From Cyanosarcina radialis HA8281-LM2 (GTDB lineage: Bacteria; Cyanobacteriota; Cyanobacteriia; Cyanobacteriales; CCAP-1448), in assembly GCA_019359615.1 (NCBI GenBank), contig JAHHHA010000020.1, positions 51,963 to 115,962 of the forward strand: a DNA stretch of 64,000 nucleotides. Direction: 5' to 3'. The notes beneath the pieces were generated by a model, which worked only from the letters and a program-made list of their open reading frames with translations, did no database searches and was not told the DNA's origin. Each line of letters starts with the position of its first letter. Positions within the stretch are counted from its first letter, which is position 1. The translations under genes were made by a program, and so were the position numbers. Positions 16,646-25,471 of the stretch are shown one piece after another.

Positions 16646-17013
16646 TTATTGGTAATGTAAACTCACGTCGAGAAGCAATTATTCAGTTCCCAGTGCTGGG
16701 TGAAAATAATCGGCGACAAGAGATCGAGGCGATCGTTGACACCGGATATACTGGATTTTTAACTTTGCCTTCTGCCATCATTACAACTCTAGGATTGATG
16801 TGGTATATGCAAGAAGAGGGTCTTTTGGGCGATGGCAGTATTTGTTTGTTCGACGTGTACGAGGTATCTGTAATTTGGGATGGTCAGGTCAAACTTATTG
16901 AAGTCTATGAGTCAGAAACAGACCCATTAGTTGGTATGGGGTTGCTTGAGGGCTACGAATTGAACATTCAGGGTTTTGCAGGTGGGTTAGTGACGATTAA
17001 AGCTTTGCCTTAG
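16642..17013 (+). CDS. Clan AA retropepsin-like aspartic protease
   Basis: This 123-residue protein has the clan AA motif IVDTGYTGFLTLP near residue 30, which matches D-T-G-x-T/S of single-domain retroviral-type aspartic proteases that act as dimers. The later hydrophobic-Gly segment DPLVGMGLLEGYELNI matches the second conserved part of the fold. It is translationally coupled to the small protein before it. Small stand-alone members are common in cyanobacteria, often beside such a partner. Its substrate is unknown. Confidence 0.82.
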   Translation: MIIGNVNSRREAIIQFPVLGENNRRQEIEAIVDTGYTGFLTLPSAIITTLGLMWYMQEEGLLGDGSICLFDVYEVSVIWDGQVKLIEVYESETDPLVGMGLLEGYELNIQGFAGGLVTIKALP

Positions 17014-17026
17014 TTTTCAGGTCTAA

Positions 17027-17104
17027 AACAGCAAAGCCCACTGGTGTAGGTTTGAGTTTAGTCCGCACCAGCGGTTTTTATCTGTATTACGCTAGACTTT
17101 AGTT
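17027..17104 (+). repeat. 78-bp repeat, upstream copy flanking vapBC
   Basis: This segment starts AACAGCAAAGCCCACTGGTG and ends ACGCTAGACTTTAGTT. A second 78-bp copy lies at 17769-17846. The ends are well conserved, while the centre differs but can form a hairpin in both copies; here CTGGTG pairs with CACCAG. It lies between the retropepsin-like gene and the antitoxin gene and may act as a terminator or be a small mobile repeat. Confidence 0.8.
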
Positions 17105-17124
17105 TGCTCCATAGCTTTTAGAGA

Positions 17125-17364
17125 ATGATGCTCCAAGAACTCGAAGCTGTATTTGATGGGACAGCACTTCAACCAGAAGTACCCTTAAACCTAGCCGCAG
17201 GTACGAGGGTGCGGATTATCGTTGAAAGTGTTTTACCTAATCAAGAAAAACCACCTAAATCATTTCTTCAAACTGCTCGATCTTTAAAATTACAGGGTGT
17301 TCCCGATTGGTCAGAAAAAATTGACCAACATTTGTATGGGCAAACTCTTTCTGACAATGAGTGA
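17125..17364 (+). CDS. VapB-like antitoxin (DUF104/AF2212-like)
   Basis: This 79-residue protein begins MMLQELEAVFDGTALQPEVP, LNLAAGTRVRIIVES, the beta-rich DNA-binding start typical of AF2212/DUF104-type antitoxins (a variant of the AbrB swapped-hairpin theme). The C-terminal part (FLQTARSLKLQGVPDWSEKIDQHLYG) is predicted to bind and block the partner toxin. It overlaps the vapC start by 8 nt (17357-17364), the usual coupled arrangement. The subfamily assignment is from sequence pattern. Confidence 0.82.
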   Translation: MMLQELEAVFDGTALQPEVPLNLAAGTRVRIIVESVLPNQEKPPKSFLQTARSLKLQGVPDWSEKIDQHLYGQTLSDNE

Positions 17365-17767
17365 AGTTTTTCTAGATACTTCTTTTGCGATCGCCCTATC
17401 TTCCATCACCGATGAAAATCATCTCCGGGCTGTTGAGCTTGCGGATCGAATTGAGACTAACAAAATCCGTTTGGTAACAACTCAGGCGATCTTGCTAGAA
17501 ATCGGTAATGCCCTTTCTAAACAAAGATATAGAGCGGCGGCAACCCAACTTTTGGAATCCCTCGAAACCGATCCTATTGTGGAGATCGTTTTATTAACAA
17601 ATAGCTTATACAAATTAGCGTTTAACTTGTTTAAGCAACGATCGGACAAAGAATGGGGCTTGGTAGATTGTATATCGTTTATTGTGATGCAGGATCGAGG
17701 GATCGCCGACGCACTAACTGCCGATACCCATTTTCAGCAGGCAGGATTTCAAGCATTATTAAGATAA
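17357..17767 (+). CDS. VapC-type PIN-domain ribonuclease toxin
   Basis: Starting at ATG 17357 (MSEVFLDTSFAIALSSITDE), this is a 136-residue PIN protein. Acidic active-site residues are visible: D in VFLDTSF, E in AILLEIGNALS, D in WGLVDCISFIVM and D in ADALTADTHFQQAGF. PIN toxins of VapBC modules cleave tRNA, rRNA or mRNA. An upstream extension of the frame (from 17297) lies inside the antitoxin and is rejected. This is the only PIN toxin gene in the window with a complete frame, and it lies between two 78-bp repeats. Confidence 0.9.
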   Translation: MSEVFLDTSFAIALSSITDENHLRAVELADRIETNKIRLVTTQAILLEIGNALSKQRYRAAATQLLESLETDPIVEIVLLTNSLYKLAFNLFKQRSDKEWGLVDCISFIVMQDRGIADALTADTHFQQAGFQALLR

Positions 17768-17768
17768 T

Positions 17769-17846
17769 AACAGCAAAGCCCGCTGGTAAGGGCTAAAAGC
17801 GAGCTTACGCAGGCGGGCTTTATCTATATAACGCTAGACTTTAGTT
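17769..17846 (+). repeat. 78-bp repeat, downstream copy flanking vapBC
   Basis: This copy starts AACAGCAAAGCCCGCTGGTA and ends ACGCTAGACTTTAGTT. In it, GCCCGC and GTAAG pair with CTTAC and GCGGGC, giving a GC-rich hairpin closed by AAAG/CTTT, a good bidirectional terminator shape between the convergent vapC and ftsH genes. It has exactly the length of the 17027-17104 copy. Confidence 0.8.
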
Positions 17847-17869
17847 CGATCGCCGATTCTTCAGCAGGA

Positions 17870-19798
17870 CTATACCAAAACTGTTTGCATCAGTTTTTGT
17901 TCTTCGGGTAATTTGCCGCTGCGCAACCATTCGTTCAACTCGTCGGGTGCTTGAGCTTGGTTGAGTTGGGCGTGCAATTTTTCCCCTTCAAGAATTTCTG
18001 TTTGCAACAGCATTCGGGCTGTATCTTCTAGTAAATCGCGGTTGCGATCGAGGATTGCCAAGGCGATGTGGTGGGCGTTATCGACGATGCCTTTGACTTC
18101 TAAGTCGATTTCTTCAGCCACTCTCGGACTGACCTGACGGCGAGGGTTGCTATAGCCTTCCAAGAACTGTTGTTGGCTCTTTTCAAAGGCAACCGGTCCG
18201 AGTTGGTCGCTCATCCCGTAAAGGGTAACGGTGCGTTCGGCTAAATCGGTGGCTTTTTGAATGTCGTCGCTGGCCCCAGTAGATACTTTACCGAAGATTA
18301 ATTCTTCTGCCGATCGCCCGCCTAAGAGGGTGGCAATCCGACCGCGAATTTCGTCTTCAATCATCAAGAAGCGGTCTTCTTCAGGCATTTGGATGGTGTA
18401 ACCCAAAGCGCCGACTCCGCGCGGGACGACCGAGATTTTTTGCACTTTACCCGCACCGGGCATCAAAGCACCGACGATCGCGTGACCGACTTCGTGATAA
18501 GCTACGGTCTTCTTCTCGACTTCGTTCAATACCCGCGATCGCTTTTCTAACCCAGCTACTACCCGTTCGATCGCTTCGTTGAAATCGGCCATGACCACCG
18601 CATCGCGGTTTTGGCGGGCAGCTAGCAAGGCGGCTTCATTCACCAAGTTAGCTAAATCGGCACCAGCAAACCCAGGAGTCCGGGTCGCTATAGTTCCTAG
18701 ATCGACATCTTCAGATAGCTTGACGGTGCGGGCGTGAACGTTAAGAATCGCTTCGCGACCGATCTTGTCAGGACGATCTACTACCACTTGCCTGTCGAAT
18801 CGACCCGGACGACGCAAGGCTGGATCTAAGACTTCTGGGCGGTTAGTGGCGGCGATGATAATTACGCCCGTATTGCCATCAAACCCATCCATTTCTGTCA
18901 GCAATTGGTTTAGAGTTTGTTCCCGTTCGTCATTGCCACCGACAAACCCGTTAGCGCCACCGCGAGACTTACCGAGGGCATCTAACTCATCGATGAAGAC
19001 GATACAGGGGGCTTGTTTCTTCGCTTGCTCGAATAAATCTCGAACTCTAGCCGCACCGACACCGACAAAGAGTTCGATAAACTCCGAACCAGAAATACTA
19101 AAGAAAGGAACGCTCGCTTCTCCAGCTACAGCTTTAGCTATCAGGGTTTTTCCCGTTCCTGGAGCGCCTACTAACAGCACGCCTTTGGGAATTTTAGCCC
19201 CCAAACGAGTGTACTTACCAGCGTTTTTGAGAAAATCGACTACTTCTTGCAGTTCAGCCTTGGCTTCATCTACCCCAGCCACATCGGTAAACTTTACCCC
19301 AGTGGTGCCTTCAGAGTAGATACGGGCTTTACTTTTACCTACAGTTAACGCCGCTGCACCGCCACCTTGAGAGCGGTTCATCAACCACGCCCAAATTCCC
19401 AAGAAAATCAATGGTGGGACTACCCAACTCAAAATGGTACCGATCCAGCCATTGCCGTTGGGGGCAGGGGCAGCAAATTCTACTTTATTTTCTCGTAAAA
19501 TTTTAGGCAGATCTAGATCGATCGCTACTGGAGTAGTCAGAAATACTTGTTCGGTGCCGTCGGTTTCAGATTTAACCGCATATTGGATGCGATCGTTGCC
19601 GACAATGGCTTTGGTGACTTTACCCGTCTGTACCTGACTGATAAAGTCGCTATAGGGAACTTGAGGCGGCCGGGGACCCAAACTGGGCACGATAAAATTT
19701 AGCAGCAGCAAGATGGTAAACAAAATCAGCAAACCACCGCCAAACTGCCGAGGTCTGGGCGCTTTAAAAGACCCTTTATTATTGGTTTCGACAGGCAT
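17870..19798 (-). CDS. ftsH: ATP-dependent zinc metalloprotease FtsH
   Basis: This 642-residue membrane-anchored AAA+ protease removes damaged or misassembled membrane proteins, including photosystem subunits in cyanobacteria. There is an N-terminal transmembrane helix ([21 protein letters not shown]), a periplasmic or lumenal segment, and a second helix ([19 protein letters not shown]). The AAA module has Walker A GAPGTGKT near residue 210, Walker [13 protein letters not shown] and the second region of homology [15 protein letters not shown]. The protease zinc site is [12 protein letters not shown]. Cyanobacteria have several FtsH homologues; I do not assign the paralogue number. It is monocistronic and convergent with vapBC. 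Confidence 0.97.
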   Translation of the reverse strand: MPVETNNKGSFKAPRPRQFGGGLLILFTILLLLNFIVPSLGPRPPQVPYSDFISQVQTGKVTKAIVGNDRIQYAVKSETDGTEQVFLTTPVAIDLDLPKILRENKVEFAAPAPNGNGWIGTILSWVVPPLIFLGIWAWLMNRSQGGGAAALTVGKSKARIYSEGTTGVKFTDVAGVDEAKAELQEVVDFLKNAGKYTRLGAKIPKGVLLVGAPGTGKTLIAKAVAGEASVPFFSISGSEFIELFVGVGAARVRDLFEQAKKQAPCIVFIDELDALGKSRGGANGFVGGNDEREQTLNQLLTEMDGFDGNTGVIIIAATNRPEVLDPALRRPGRFDRQVVVDRPDKIGREAILNVHARTVKLSEDVDLGTIATRTPGFAGADLANLVNEAALLAARQNRDAVVMADFNEAIERVVAGLEKRSRVLNEVEKKTVAYHEVGHAIVGALMPGAGKVQKISVVPRGVGALGYTIQMPEEDRFLMIEDEIRGRIATLLGGRSAEELIFGKVSTGASDDIQKATDLAERTVTLYGMSDQLGPVAFEKSQQQFLEGYSNPRRQVSPRVAEEIDLEVKGIVDNAHHIALAILDRNRDLLEDTARMLLQTEILEGEKLHAQLNQAQAPDELNEWLRSGKLPEEQKLMQTVLV

Positions 19799-20002
19799 AA
19801 TGTAATTTCCTTAGAACCAAGTTAAGATTTGTAACTCTGACGTTATTCTATGAAATTAGGCGCGGTAAGGTCGGTTCGGTATTCACCCCGATCGCATTGG
19901 GATTACTGTACCTGTTAGTTAATAGGGCATAGGGCATGGGGCATGGGGTATAGCCCTAGAGCGTTTATTCTGCATTCAGATGTATTGTTCAAATTTGGCA
20001 AG

Positions 20003-20200
20003 ATGTTGAAACAAGCTGGTTTTGTTTTTAAGGTGTTAATAATTTCTACGGTGCTCTCTTGGCTGATTAAGTCTGCTGGTTCTAGTGTAGCGATTCCCGC
20101 GACTGCAACTAACGCCCTTATACTTGTGTTTGTACCTACTTTAATAGTAGCGATCGCCCTTGGGTGGCGAAATTATTTTTATTCTCGATCGCAAACTTAA
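20003..20200 (+). CDS. Small two-helix membrane protein
   Basis: The start is placed at ATG 20003 (MLKQAGFVFKVLIISTVLSW), 65 residues. The frame from 19943 includes repeat sequence (GGGCATGGGGCATGGGG) and is less likely. Two hydrophobic segments are seen, FVFKVLIISTVLSWLI and ALILVFVPTLIVAIALGW, separated by a polar PATATNA turn, and the tail is basic (RNYFYSRSQT). It resembles short conserved cyanobacterial membrane proteins of unknown role. It precedes the AI-2E family gene on the same strand. Confidence 0.75.
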   Translation: MLKQAGFVFKVLIISTVLSWLIKSAGSSVAIPATATNALILVFVPTLIVAIALGWRNYFYSRSQT

Positions 20201-20335
20201 AAACCAGGGAAGAACTCAGAAGTTCAGAAGTTCAGGAGTTCAGGAGTCAGTTGTCAGTTGTTAAGTTCCCCTCTGCTACCCATCTCTTCTGCTCCTCTGC
20301 TCCCCATCACCCCATCGCCCCATCCCCCTCTCGCA

Positions 20336-21481
20336 ATGAATCTAGGTCAGTGGATTGGTTTAATTACCCTAGTTGTGGCTGTATATATCCTGTGGGAAAT
20401 CAGACAGGTGCTACTGCTGGTGTTTGTGGCTATTGTCTTGGCTACAGTTTTAAATCACCTGGCTCGGTGGTTGCAGAGGTGGGTAAAGCTGCGAGCGATC
20501 GCAGTCATCTTAGCGATTAGTATCCTCATCGCCTTGACGGTGAGTTTTTTCGCGCTGATCGTGCCAGGGTTTGCCAAAGAGTTGAGGCAATTGCCAGACG
20601 TACTGCCCAAAGGATTCAATTTAGTCAATTCATGGCTCGACCAGATTCGGGCTAGTTTGCTGCCAGAAGTGGCTCAATACATCCCAGATCTTGACAGCTT
20701 GATCGAACAATTACAAGAACAGCTAGAACAAAAACAAATCCAACTGCAACTGCAACCGTTATTAAACCAATCTTTTCTCTTTTTTACCAGTTCTCTGGGA
20801 GCATTTCTAAATGTCTTGTTAGTGTTAGTGCTAACGCTGATGCTGCTAGCTAATCCTGAATCTTATCGGCGGGCATTTATCAAGCTCTTTCCTTCATTTT
20901 ATCGCCGACGGGCGGATGGAATTTTAGCTAAATGCGAGGACTCATTACAAAAGTGGATTATCGGCGCTCTCATCGGCATGGCCGTAATCGCTCTGTTGAG
21001 TTGGATCGGGCTTTCAATCCTGGGAGTACGGCTAGCAGTAGCTAATGGTATTTTGGCGGGATTGCTAAACTTTATCCCCAATGTCGGCCCGACTTTGAGC
21101 GTCATTTTGCCGATGACGATCGCGCTAATAGATGCCCCGTGGAAAGCGTTAGGAGTGTTAATTCTCTACATTGGCATTCAGCAGTTTGAGAGCAACTTGC
21201 TTACTCCTTTCATCATGGCGCAACAAGTATCGTTGCTGCCAGCGGTGACTTTATCGGCTCAAATCTTTTTTACGATCGCTTTTGGCCCTTTAGGATTAGT
21301 CATGTCTATTCCTTTAACTGTAGTAGCTCAGATCTGGATTAAAGAAGTCTTGATTAGAGATGTTCTCGATCGCTGGTATATGCACCCCAAAAGAGAAGTC
21401 GAGTTAGCGATCGTTTCTGAATCTCCTCAAATTGAGGAAGTTACTGAACAACAAACCGACGAGAAATTAACTTCAGATTAA
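20336..21481 (+). CDS. AI-2E family (PerM/YdiK-like) transporter
   Basis: The start is ATG 20336 (MNLGQWIGLITLVVAVYILW), 381 residues. The longer frame from 20258 only reads a CCCCATC/CTCTGCT-type repeat as SPLLPISSAPLLPITPSP. The fold is typical: N-terminal helices, a central amphipathic region with long coiled segments (LIEQLQEQLEQKQIQLQLQPLL), then the conserved NFIPNVGPTLSVILPMTIAL and a helix pair before a C-terminal tail. The family includes putative exporters and Na+/H+ antiporters; the substrate is unknown. The tail ends in an acidic TEQQTDEKL stretch. Confidence 0.9.
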   Translation: MNLGQWIGLITLVVAVYILWEIRQVLLLVFVAIVLATVLNHLARWLQRWVKLRAIAVILAISILIALTVSFFALIVPGFAKELRQLPDVLPKGFNLVNSWLDQIRASLLPEVAQYIPDLDSLIEQLQEQLEQKQIQLQLQPLLNQSFLFFTSSLGAFLNVLLVLVLTLMLLANPESYRRAFIKLFPSFYRRRADGILAKCEDSLQKWIIGALIGMAVIALLSWIGLSILGVRLAVANGILAGLLNFIPNVGPTLSVILPMTIALIDAPWKALGVLILYIGIQQFESNLLTPFIMAQQVSLLPAVTLSAQIFFTIAFGPLGLVMSIPLTVVAQIWIKEVLIRDVLDRWYMHPKREVELAIVSESPQIEEVTEQQTDEKLTSD

Positions 21482-21511
21482 CTTTAACGAGCGTCCCGAT
21501 CGCCTGAAGGC

Positions 21512-21890
21512 TCAGCGGATAGATTCGATCGCCACTCCAGCAGGAAATGTCAGCCATATTCGATCGGCAGTCAACGCGATCGCTCCACTGGCAACAGCTA
21601 GCAACAGACAAGCTCTATCCCCTAATGAAAGCGGTGGGGCTGGGATGCGGGCCGCTGCCACTGCCAAAATTGTAGTCAAAATTTTTAAATTCCACTCCCA
21701 CTGCTAACAAGCTCTGAGCTACTGGCTCTACTACCAGTCCGCGCTCGACCAATTTTCGGGCCACCTCCGACCAATTGACGACCGACATCAAACACGTTGC
21801 TGACGACAAAACTTCCTGAACCCGATCGGCTCCAGTTTCGTTGTTGAGCAGTGCCAGGATCGCTGAGGCATCAAGGACGTAACTACTCAT
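21512..21890 (-). pseudogene. VapC-type PIN toxin with a one-base insertion frameshift
   Basis: From ATG 21890, MSSYVLDASAILALLNNETG and VNWSEVARKLVERGLVV to EFKNFDYN are a good PIN N-terminal half. The frame then shifts to FGSGSGPHPSPTAFIRG-stop (21615). Removing one T from the TTTT run (plus-strand AAAA, 21666-21669) restores LAVAAARIPAPPLSLGDRAC, then LLLAVASGAIALTADRIWL and GVAIESIR to a stop at 21514-21512, exactly the VapC C-terminal half with its LGDRAC and LTADR acidic sites. The start overlaps the vapB stop by 8 nt. The toxin is thus probably inactive, unless the fourth T is an assembly error or the run slips during expression. Confidence 0.88.
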
Positions 21891-22119
21891 TGTCAAACTC
21901 TGTCCGGCGATCGGCTATCAACTCATCTACCAGAGAATCTGGAGAGTTAAAGGTGGAGCGAAGTTGCTTCAATACTTCTGCTGGCCGCTCTAAAATGATT
22001 CGGTTTCCATCTAAGCGAGCTACTAACTTCGCTCCAGGTTCCAGCCCTAGCTGCTCGCGTAACCGCGCCGGAATCACTATCCGTCCCTGTTCGTTGACAC
22101 TGACAATCGTATCTGTCAT
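21883..22119 (-). CDS. AbrB/MazE-type antitoxin of vapBC
   Basis: This 78-residue protein (MTDTIVSVNEQGRIVIPARL, REQLGLEPGAKLVARLDGNRIILE) has the complete swapped-hairpin AbrB DNA-binding fold at residues 1-45. Its C-terminal tail (SLVDELIADRRTEFDNE) is suited to toxin binding. It overlaps vapC by 8 nt. It would normally repress the operon and neutralise VapC. Its frame is intact although the toxin is frameshifted. Confidence 0.92.
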   Translation of the reverse strand: MTDTIVSVNEQGRIVIPARLREQLGLEPGAKLVARLDGNRIILERPAEVLKQLRSTFNSPDSLVDELIADRRTEFDNE

Positions 22120-22282
22120 TTGAGTAATTTATTGTCATCATATTTATAATTTGACACAAAATATCAGAGATTGACAGACGAATCGATCGACGGCGATAAT
22201 CTTTGCCTTGGCTTGAAGGCAACTATCCGTCGTAACACATTATTTTAGGCGTGTAGAGCACTACGCTAAGGCGCTAAAATCC

Positions 22283-23881
22283 TTAATTACTCCTACCTTG
22301 GGGCGTGCTGGAATTAGGTCTGTTAGTAGGAGGATTTTGCCCGCGATTTATTTCCCGATTCAACCAATAAACCTCATCGGCAGCTTTTTCGTAAAAAGTC
22401 GTTCGTCCTTGCTTTTGAAACAGATCTGCTGCTTGCTGTAAATCTGCTAAAGCTGCTGGCAACTGTTTGATATTCCGCCGAACCATCCCGCGATTGTATA
22501 GCGCTACCGCGTGGTTAATAGAAGTGTTGGGTGTTAGTTCGATCGCTTTAGTGAAATCGTCAATCGCTCCTTTGCGATCTCCCAAGCTGTTGCGAAACCG
22601 TCCCCGCTCGATGTAGGCGCTGATGTAATTAGGTTCGGCCCGAATCGCCTGGGTAAAATCTGCCACCGTCCCTTCTCGATCTTTAAGTTTCGATCGTGCC
22701 GCCGCCCGGTTATAGTAGACCTCAGCGTTATTGGGATCTATCCGCAGGACTTGAGTAAAATCTTCTACTGCTGCCTGATACTCCTTCATCGTATAGCGAA
22801 CCCAACCCCGATTGTAGTAAGCATCGCTGTAGTTGGGTTTGAGTTTAATGGCTTGGGTGTAATCTTCTATGGCTCCTCGATCGTCCCCCTTGCTGTGACG
22901 GGCATTTCCCCTGTAGTAGTAAGCCTCTGGAGAATTGGGATCGCGGTTAATCGACTCGTTCAAACTGTTAATTGCCGCCAAGCGCTCGCCTCTGTCTGTC
23001 TGTACTATCGCCGTGACAAAATAGTCCCTAGCAGATTCTGGACGGGAAAGTCTTTGGTCGGGATTATCGGTACTAGGAGCCGTGTTGACGGTGACGTTGG
23101 CCACTGCTTCTCGAACTTGCGATCGCTTGGCTAAAAACGTACTGATGGGAATGGCAGAATTGAATCCAGTCTTAATTCTGATCGAAACTCCTTCTCCACT
23201 TTCTGTCTGGATGGCGCTTCGATCTTGCTCGCCTAAGCCGTGAAGTCCAACTAATCGGCCGTCAACATCAAAGACGGGAGCGCCGCTCATTCCTGCCAAA
23301 GTCACGGCATTGTAGCGCAAAGTATAGCCGTAGGGGGCATTCTTTCGATAGCTGGTCACATACCCAGGAGAAAATTCTGCATTTCGCTCTGCGGCTGCTT
23401 GCGGGCTGTTTTTCCCACCTTGTACGGGATAACCAAACACAAAAATCTGAGCGCCGATGGCTACTTGACCCGAATCTCCCAGGGTGGCGGTTTGATAATC
23501 TGAGTCAGAGGTAAACGTCAGAATGGCCAAATCTGGATCTTTTTCGTTGTCTAACGAACCTAAACTTTGAAAACCCGTTATCGGATGACTTTTGCCATCG
23601 TGGGTACGAATTCTTGGGTTTTCGCCCACATCTCGCTTGACGTGGTTGGCGGTGAGAACGGTATAGGTTTTTCCTTCTTTGGCAATAATCACCCCAGAAC
23701 CATAGCCATTACCTGGAATAGAAGCATTAACTTGGACTGTCACTAAGTTGGCAGCTTCAGCAATTTCTTGGGGAGATTTAGCCGCCAGCGATGCCGACGG
23801 ATAGATGCTTATTGCTACAACTGCGGCAGTTCCTACTAGACAAGGGGGGATTAGATAAGAGCGACTTCGATCGAACAGCAT
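22283..23881 (-). CDS. Secreted trypsin-like serine protease with C-terminal TPR repeats
   Basis: This is a 532-residue protein. An N-terminal signal-like segment (CLVGTAAVVAISIYPSASLAAKS) is followed by a trypsin-like domain with His in VLTANHVKRDVG, Asp in KDPDLAIL and Ser in LAGMSGAPVFDVDG. From about residue 300 there are tandem TPRs, e.g. PEAYYYRGNARHSKGDDRGAIEDYTQAI and SDAYYNRGWVRYTMKEYQAAVEDFTQVL, at least five by eye. The combination implies a periplasmic or exported protease with a protein-interaction scaffold. It ends in a low-complexity NPPTNRPNSSTPQ tail. The target is unknown. Confidence 0.9.
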   Translation of the reverse strand: MLFDRSRSYLIPPCLVGTAAVVAISIYPSASLAAKSPQEIAEAANLVTVQVNASIPGNGYGSGVIIAKEGKTYTVLTANHVKRDVGENPRIRTHDGKSHPITGFQSLGSLDNEKDPDLAILTFTSDSDYQTATLGDSGQVAIGAQIFVFGYPVQGGKNSPQAAAERNAEFSPGYVTSYRKNAPYGYTLRYNAVTLAGMSGAPVFDVDGRLVGLHGLGEQDRSAIQTESGEGVSIRIKTGFNSAIPISTFLAKRSQVREAVANVTVNTAPSTDNPDQRLSRPESARDYFVTAIVQTDRGERLAAINSLNESINRDPNSPEAYYYRGNARHSKGDDRGAIEDYTQAIKLKPNYSDAYYNRGWVRYTMKEYQAAVEDFTQVLRIDPNNAEVYYNRAAARSKLKDREGTVADFTQAIRAEPNYISAYIERGRFRNSLGDRKGAIDDFTKAIELTPNTSINHAVALYNRGMVRRNIKQLPAALADLQQAADLFQKQGRTTFYEKAADEVYWLNREINRGQNPPTNRPNSSTPQGRSN

Positions 23882-24103
23882 AAACTAACCTGAGTTCGGA
23901 ATTCGGAGTTAGGTTCTAACGCACGGGGTTGCGCCAAAGCTACTTTTGTCTGACGGCTTGCTTTTGATTATAGTTCCGATCGCAAGTCGGATCTCAACTA
24001 CCGAATTTTTCAGCTATAGCAGTTCTAAATCGTCGATCGAAGTTTCTTGTGGAACAGCCGGGACGGCTATCCCACAAATGATGAATGGATTGCTATCACA
24101 GCT

Positions 24104-25471
24104 TTAACTAGCAGGCAAAGACCAATCAAGTTCTGTTTGTTGGGCTTGGTTCAAAGCATCATTAATCTTAGAAAAGGGACGGCTGCCAAAAAAGCCATTG
24201 CTGGCAGATAAAGGAGAAGGGTGGGCACTTTTAATGATGGTATGTTTTTGGTCGTCAATTAACTTAGCTTTTTGTTGGGCATAGCGTCCCCAGAGGACAA
24301 AAACTACATGAGGTTGTTGTTGGCTGACTGCCTGGATAATTGCATCGGTGAAACGTTCCCAGCCTTTGTCTTTGTGAGAGTTGGGCTGGTGAGCGCGAAC
24401 CGTTAACACGGCATTGAGCAACAGCACGCCTTGACGCGCCCAGTGGGTAAGATCTCCATGTTTGGCAGGAACAATGTTAAGTTCTTGGGCTAACTCGGTA
24501 AAAATATTTCGCAGCGAAGGGGGCAGTTTGACTCCTCGTTTGACAGAAAAGCTCAAACCGTGGGCTTGCCCTTCATCGTGGTAAGGATCTTGACCGAGAA
24601 TGACTACTTTAACCCGATCGATTGGCGTTAATTCCAAAGCTGTAAACATCTCTGCTGGCGGCGGGAAGACTGCCTGAGTTTGACGTTCTAAATTCACAAA
24701 CTCCAGCAGTTCTCGAAAGTAAGGCTTTTGGATCTCGTCTTTCAAAGCAGTTTTCCAGCTTTGGCTGTGGAAGAGATCTATTGCAGAAGAACTTGATGAG
24801 ACTGAATCTGCTACTTTATGTTGGATTTTTCCCCCCTGAGAAATGGAGGTAGAGGGGATCTGATTTTCGATCGATCTAGTCAGGGAGCTAATTTCTTCTG
24901 GAGGGGTCATAGCTTTTGGTTTGGTACTCGATGTCTCGACTCCATTTTGCGGGCAAAAGTCGAGGAAGATACAGCGATCGCATTCTGGTAATTTGGCTTT
25001 GCAAGTATAGCGGCCGTGCATTACCACCGCTGGACCCCAGAACGTCCAAGCGTCTGATGGTACTAAATCCATTAAATCGCGCTCGATGCGATCGGGGTTT
25101 CGAGCTTCCGATAGCCCCAAACGCTGACTCACTCTAGCAACGTGAGTATCGACGATAATCCCAGAAGGGATATTAAAACAGCAGTTGAGGACGACATTGG
25201 CAGTTTTGCGGGCAATTCCAGGAATCGAGGTTAACTCTTCCATGGTGTGGGGAACTTTACCGCCAAAACGCTCGACCAAAGTTTGGCAAACCATCTGCAC
25301 TGTTTGAGTTTTTTGCTGATAAAATCCAGTCGGCTTGAGTTCTGCTGCTAAAGTTGCCGTGTCAGCCTTGGCAAAATCTTGAGGCGTTTGATATTTCTGG
25401 AATAAAGTAGCAGTTACTTCATTGACCCGCTCGTCGGTACATTGAGCGGCGAGAATCGTCGCTACTAGCAT
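24104..25471 (-). CDS. Endonuclease III - uracil-DNA glycosylase fusion
   Basis: The 455-residue frame joins two base-excision repair enzymes. Residues 1-178 are endonuclease III (Nth): the helix-hairpin-helix with catalytic Lys is IPGIARKTANVV (K89), the catalytic Asp is in VDTHVARV (D108), and the 4Fe-4S cluster ligands are C157, C164, C167 and C173 (C-x6-C-x2-C-x5-C). Residues 179-245 are a Ser-rich linker. Residues 246-450 are family 1 uracil-DNA glycosylase (Ung) with VVILGQDPYHDEGQAHGLSFS (catalytic D295) and HPSPLSA (417-423). Nth removes oxidised pyrimidines; Ung removes uracil. The first ATG (25471) falls inside the Nth fold, and the homologous PHATYELNWQTPEQM segment lies upstream in frame without any ATG, GTG or TTG. 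The open frame reaches 25726, so the true start is uncertain. Confidence 0.92.
   Translation of the reverse strand: MLVATILAAQCTDERVNEVTATLFQKYQTPQDFAKADTATLAAELKPTGFYQQKTQTVQMVCQTLVERFGGKVPHTMEELTSIPGIARKTANVVLNCCFNIPSGIIVDTHVARVSQRLGLSEARNPDRIERDLMDLVPSDAWTFWGPAVVMHGRYTCKAKLPECDRCIFLDFCPQNGVETSSTKPKAMTPPEEISSLTRSIENQIPSTSISQGGKIQHKVADSVSSSSSAIDLFHSQSWKTALKDEIQKPYFRELLEFVNLERQTQAVFPPPAEMFTALELTPIDRVKVVILGQDPYHDEGQAHGLSFSVKRGVKLPPSLRNIFTELAQELNIVPAKHGDLTHWARQGVLLLNAVLTVRAHQPNSHKDKGWERFTDAIIQAVSQQQPHVVFVLWGRYAQQKAKLIDDQKHTIIKSAHPSPLSASNGFFGSRPFSKINDALNQAQQTELDWSLPAS

Noticed and set aside
18765..19319. 184-codon plus-strand frame opposite ftsH
   Set aside because: It lies entirely antisense to the strongly conserved ftsH core and its product has no domain; it is a shadow of codon bias.
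20258..20335. N-terminal extension of the AI-2E family protein
   Set aside because: It translates a C/T-rich intergenic repeat; the family N-terminus begins at MNLGQWIGL (20336).
21512..21890. Programmed ribosomal frameshifting in vapC
   Set aside because: No slippery heptamer plus downstream structure was seen; a single extra base in a T run is a simpler explanation.
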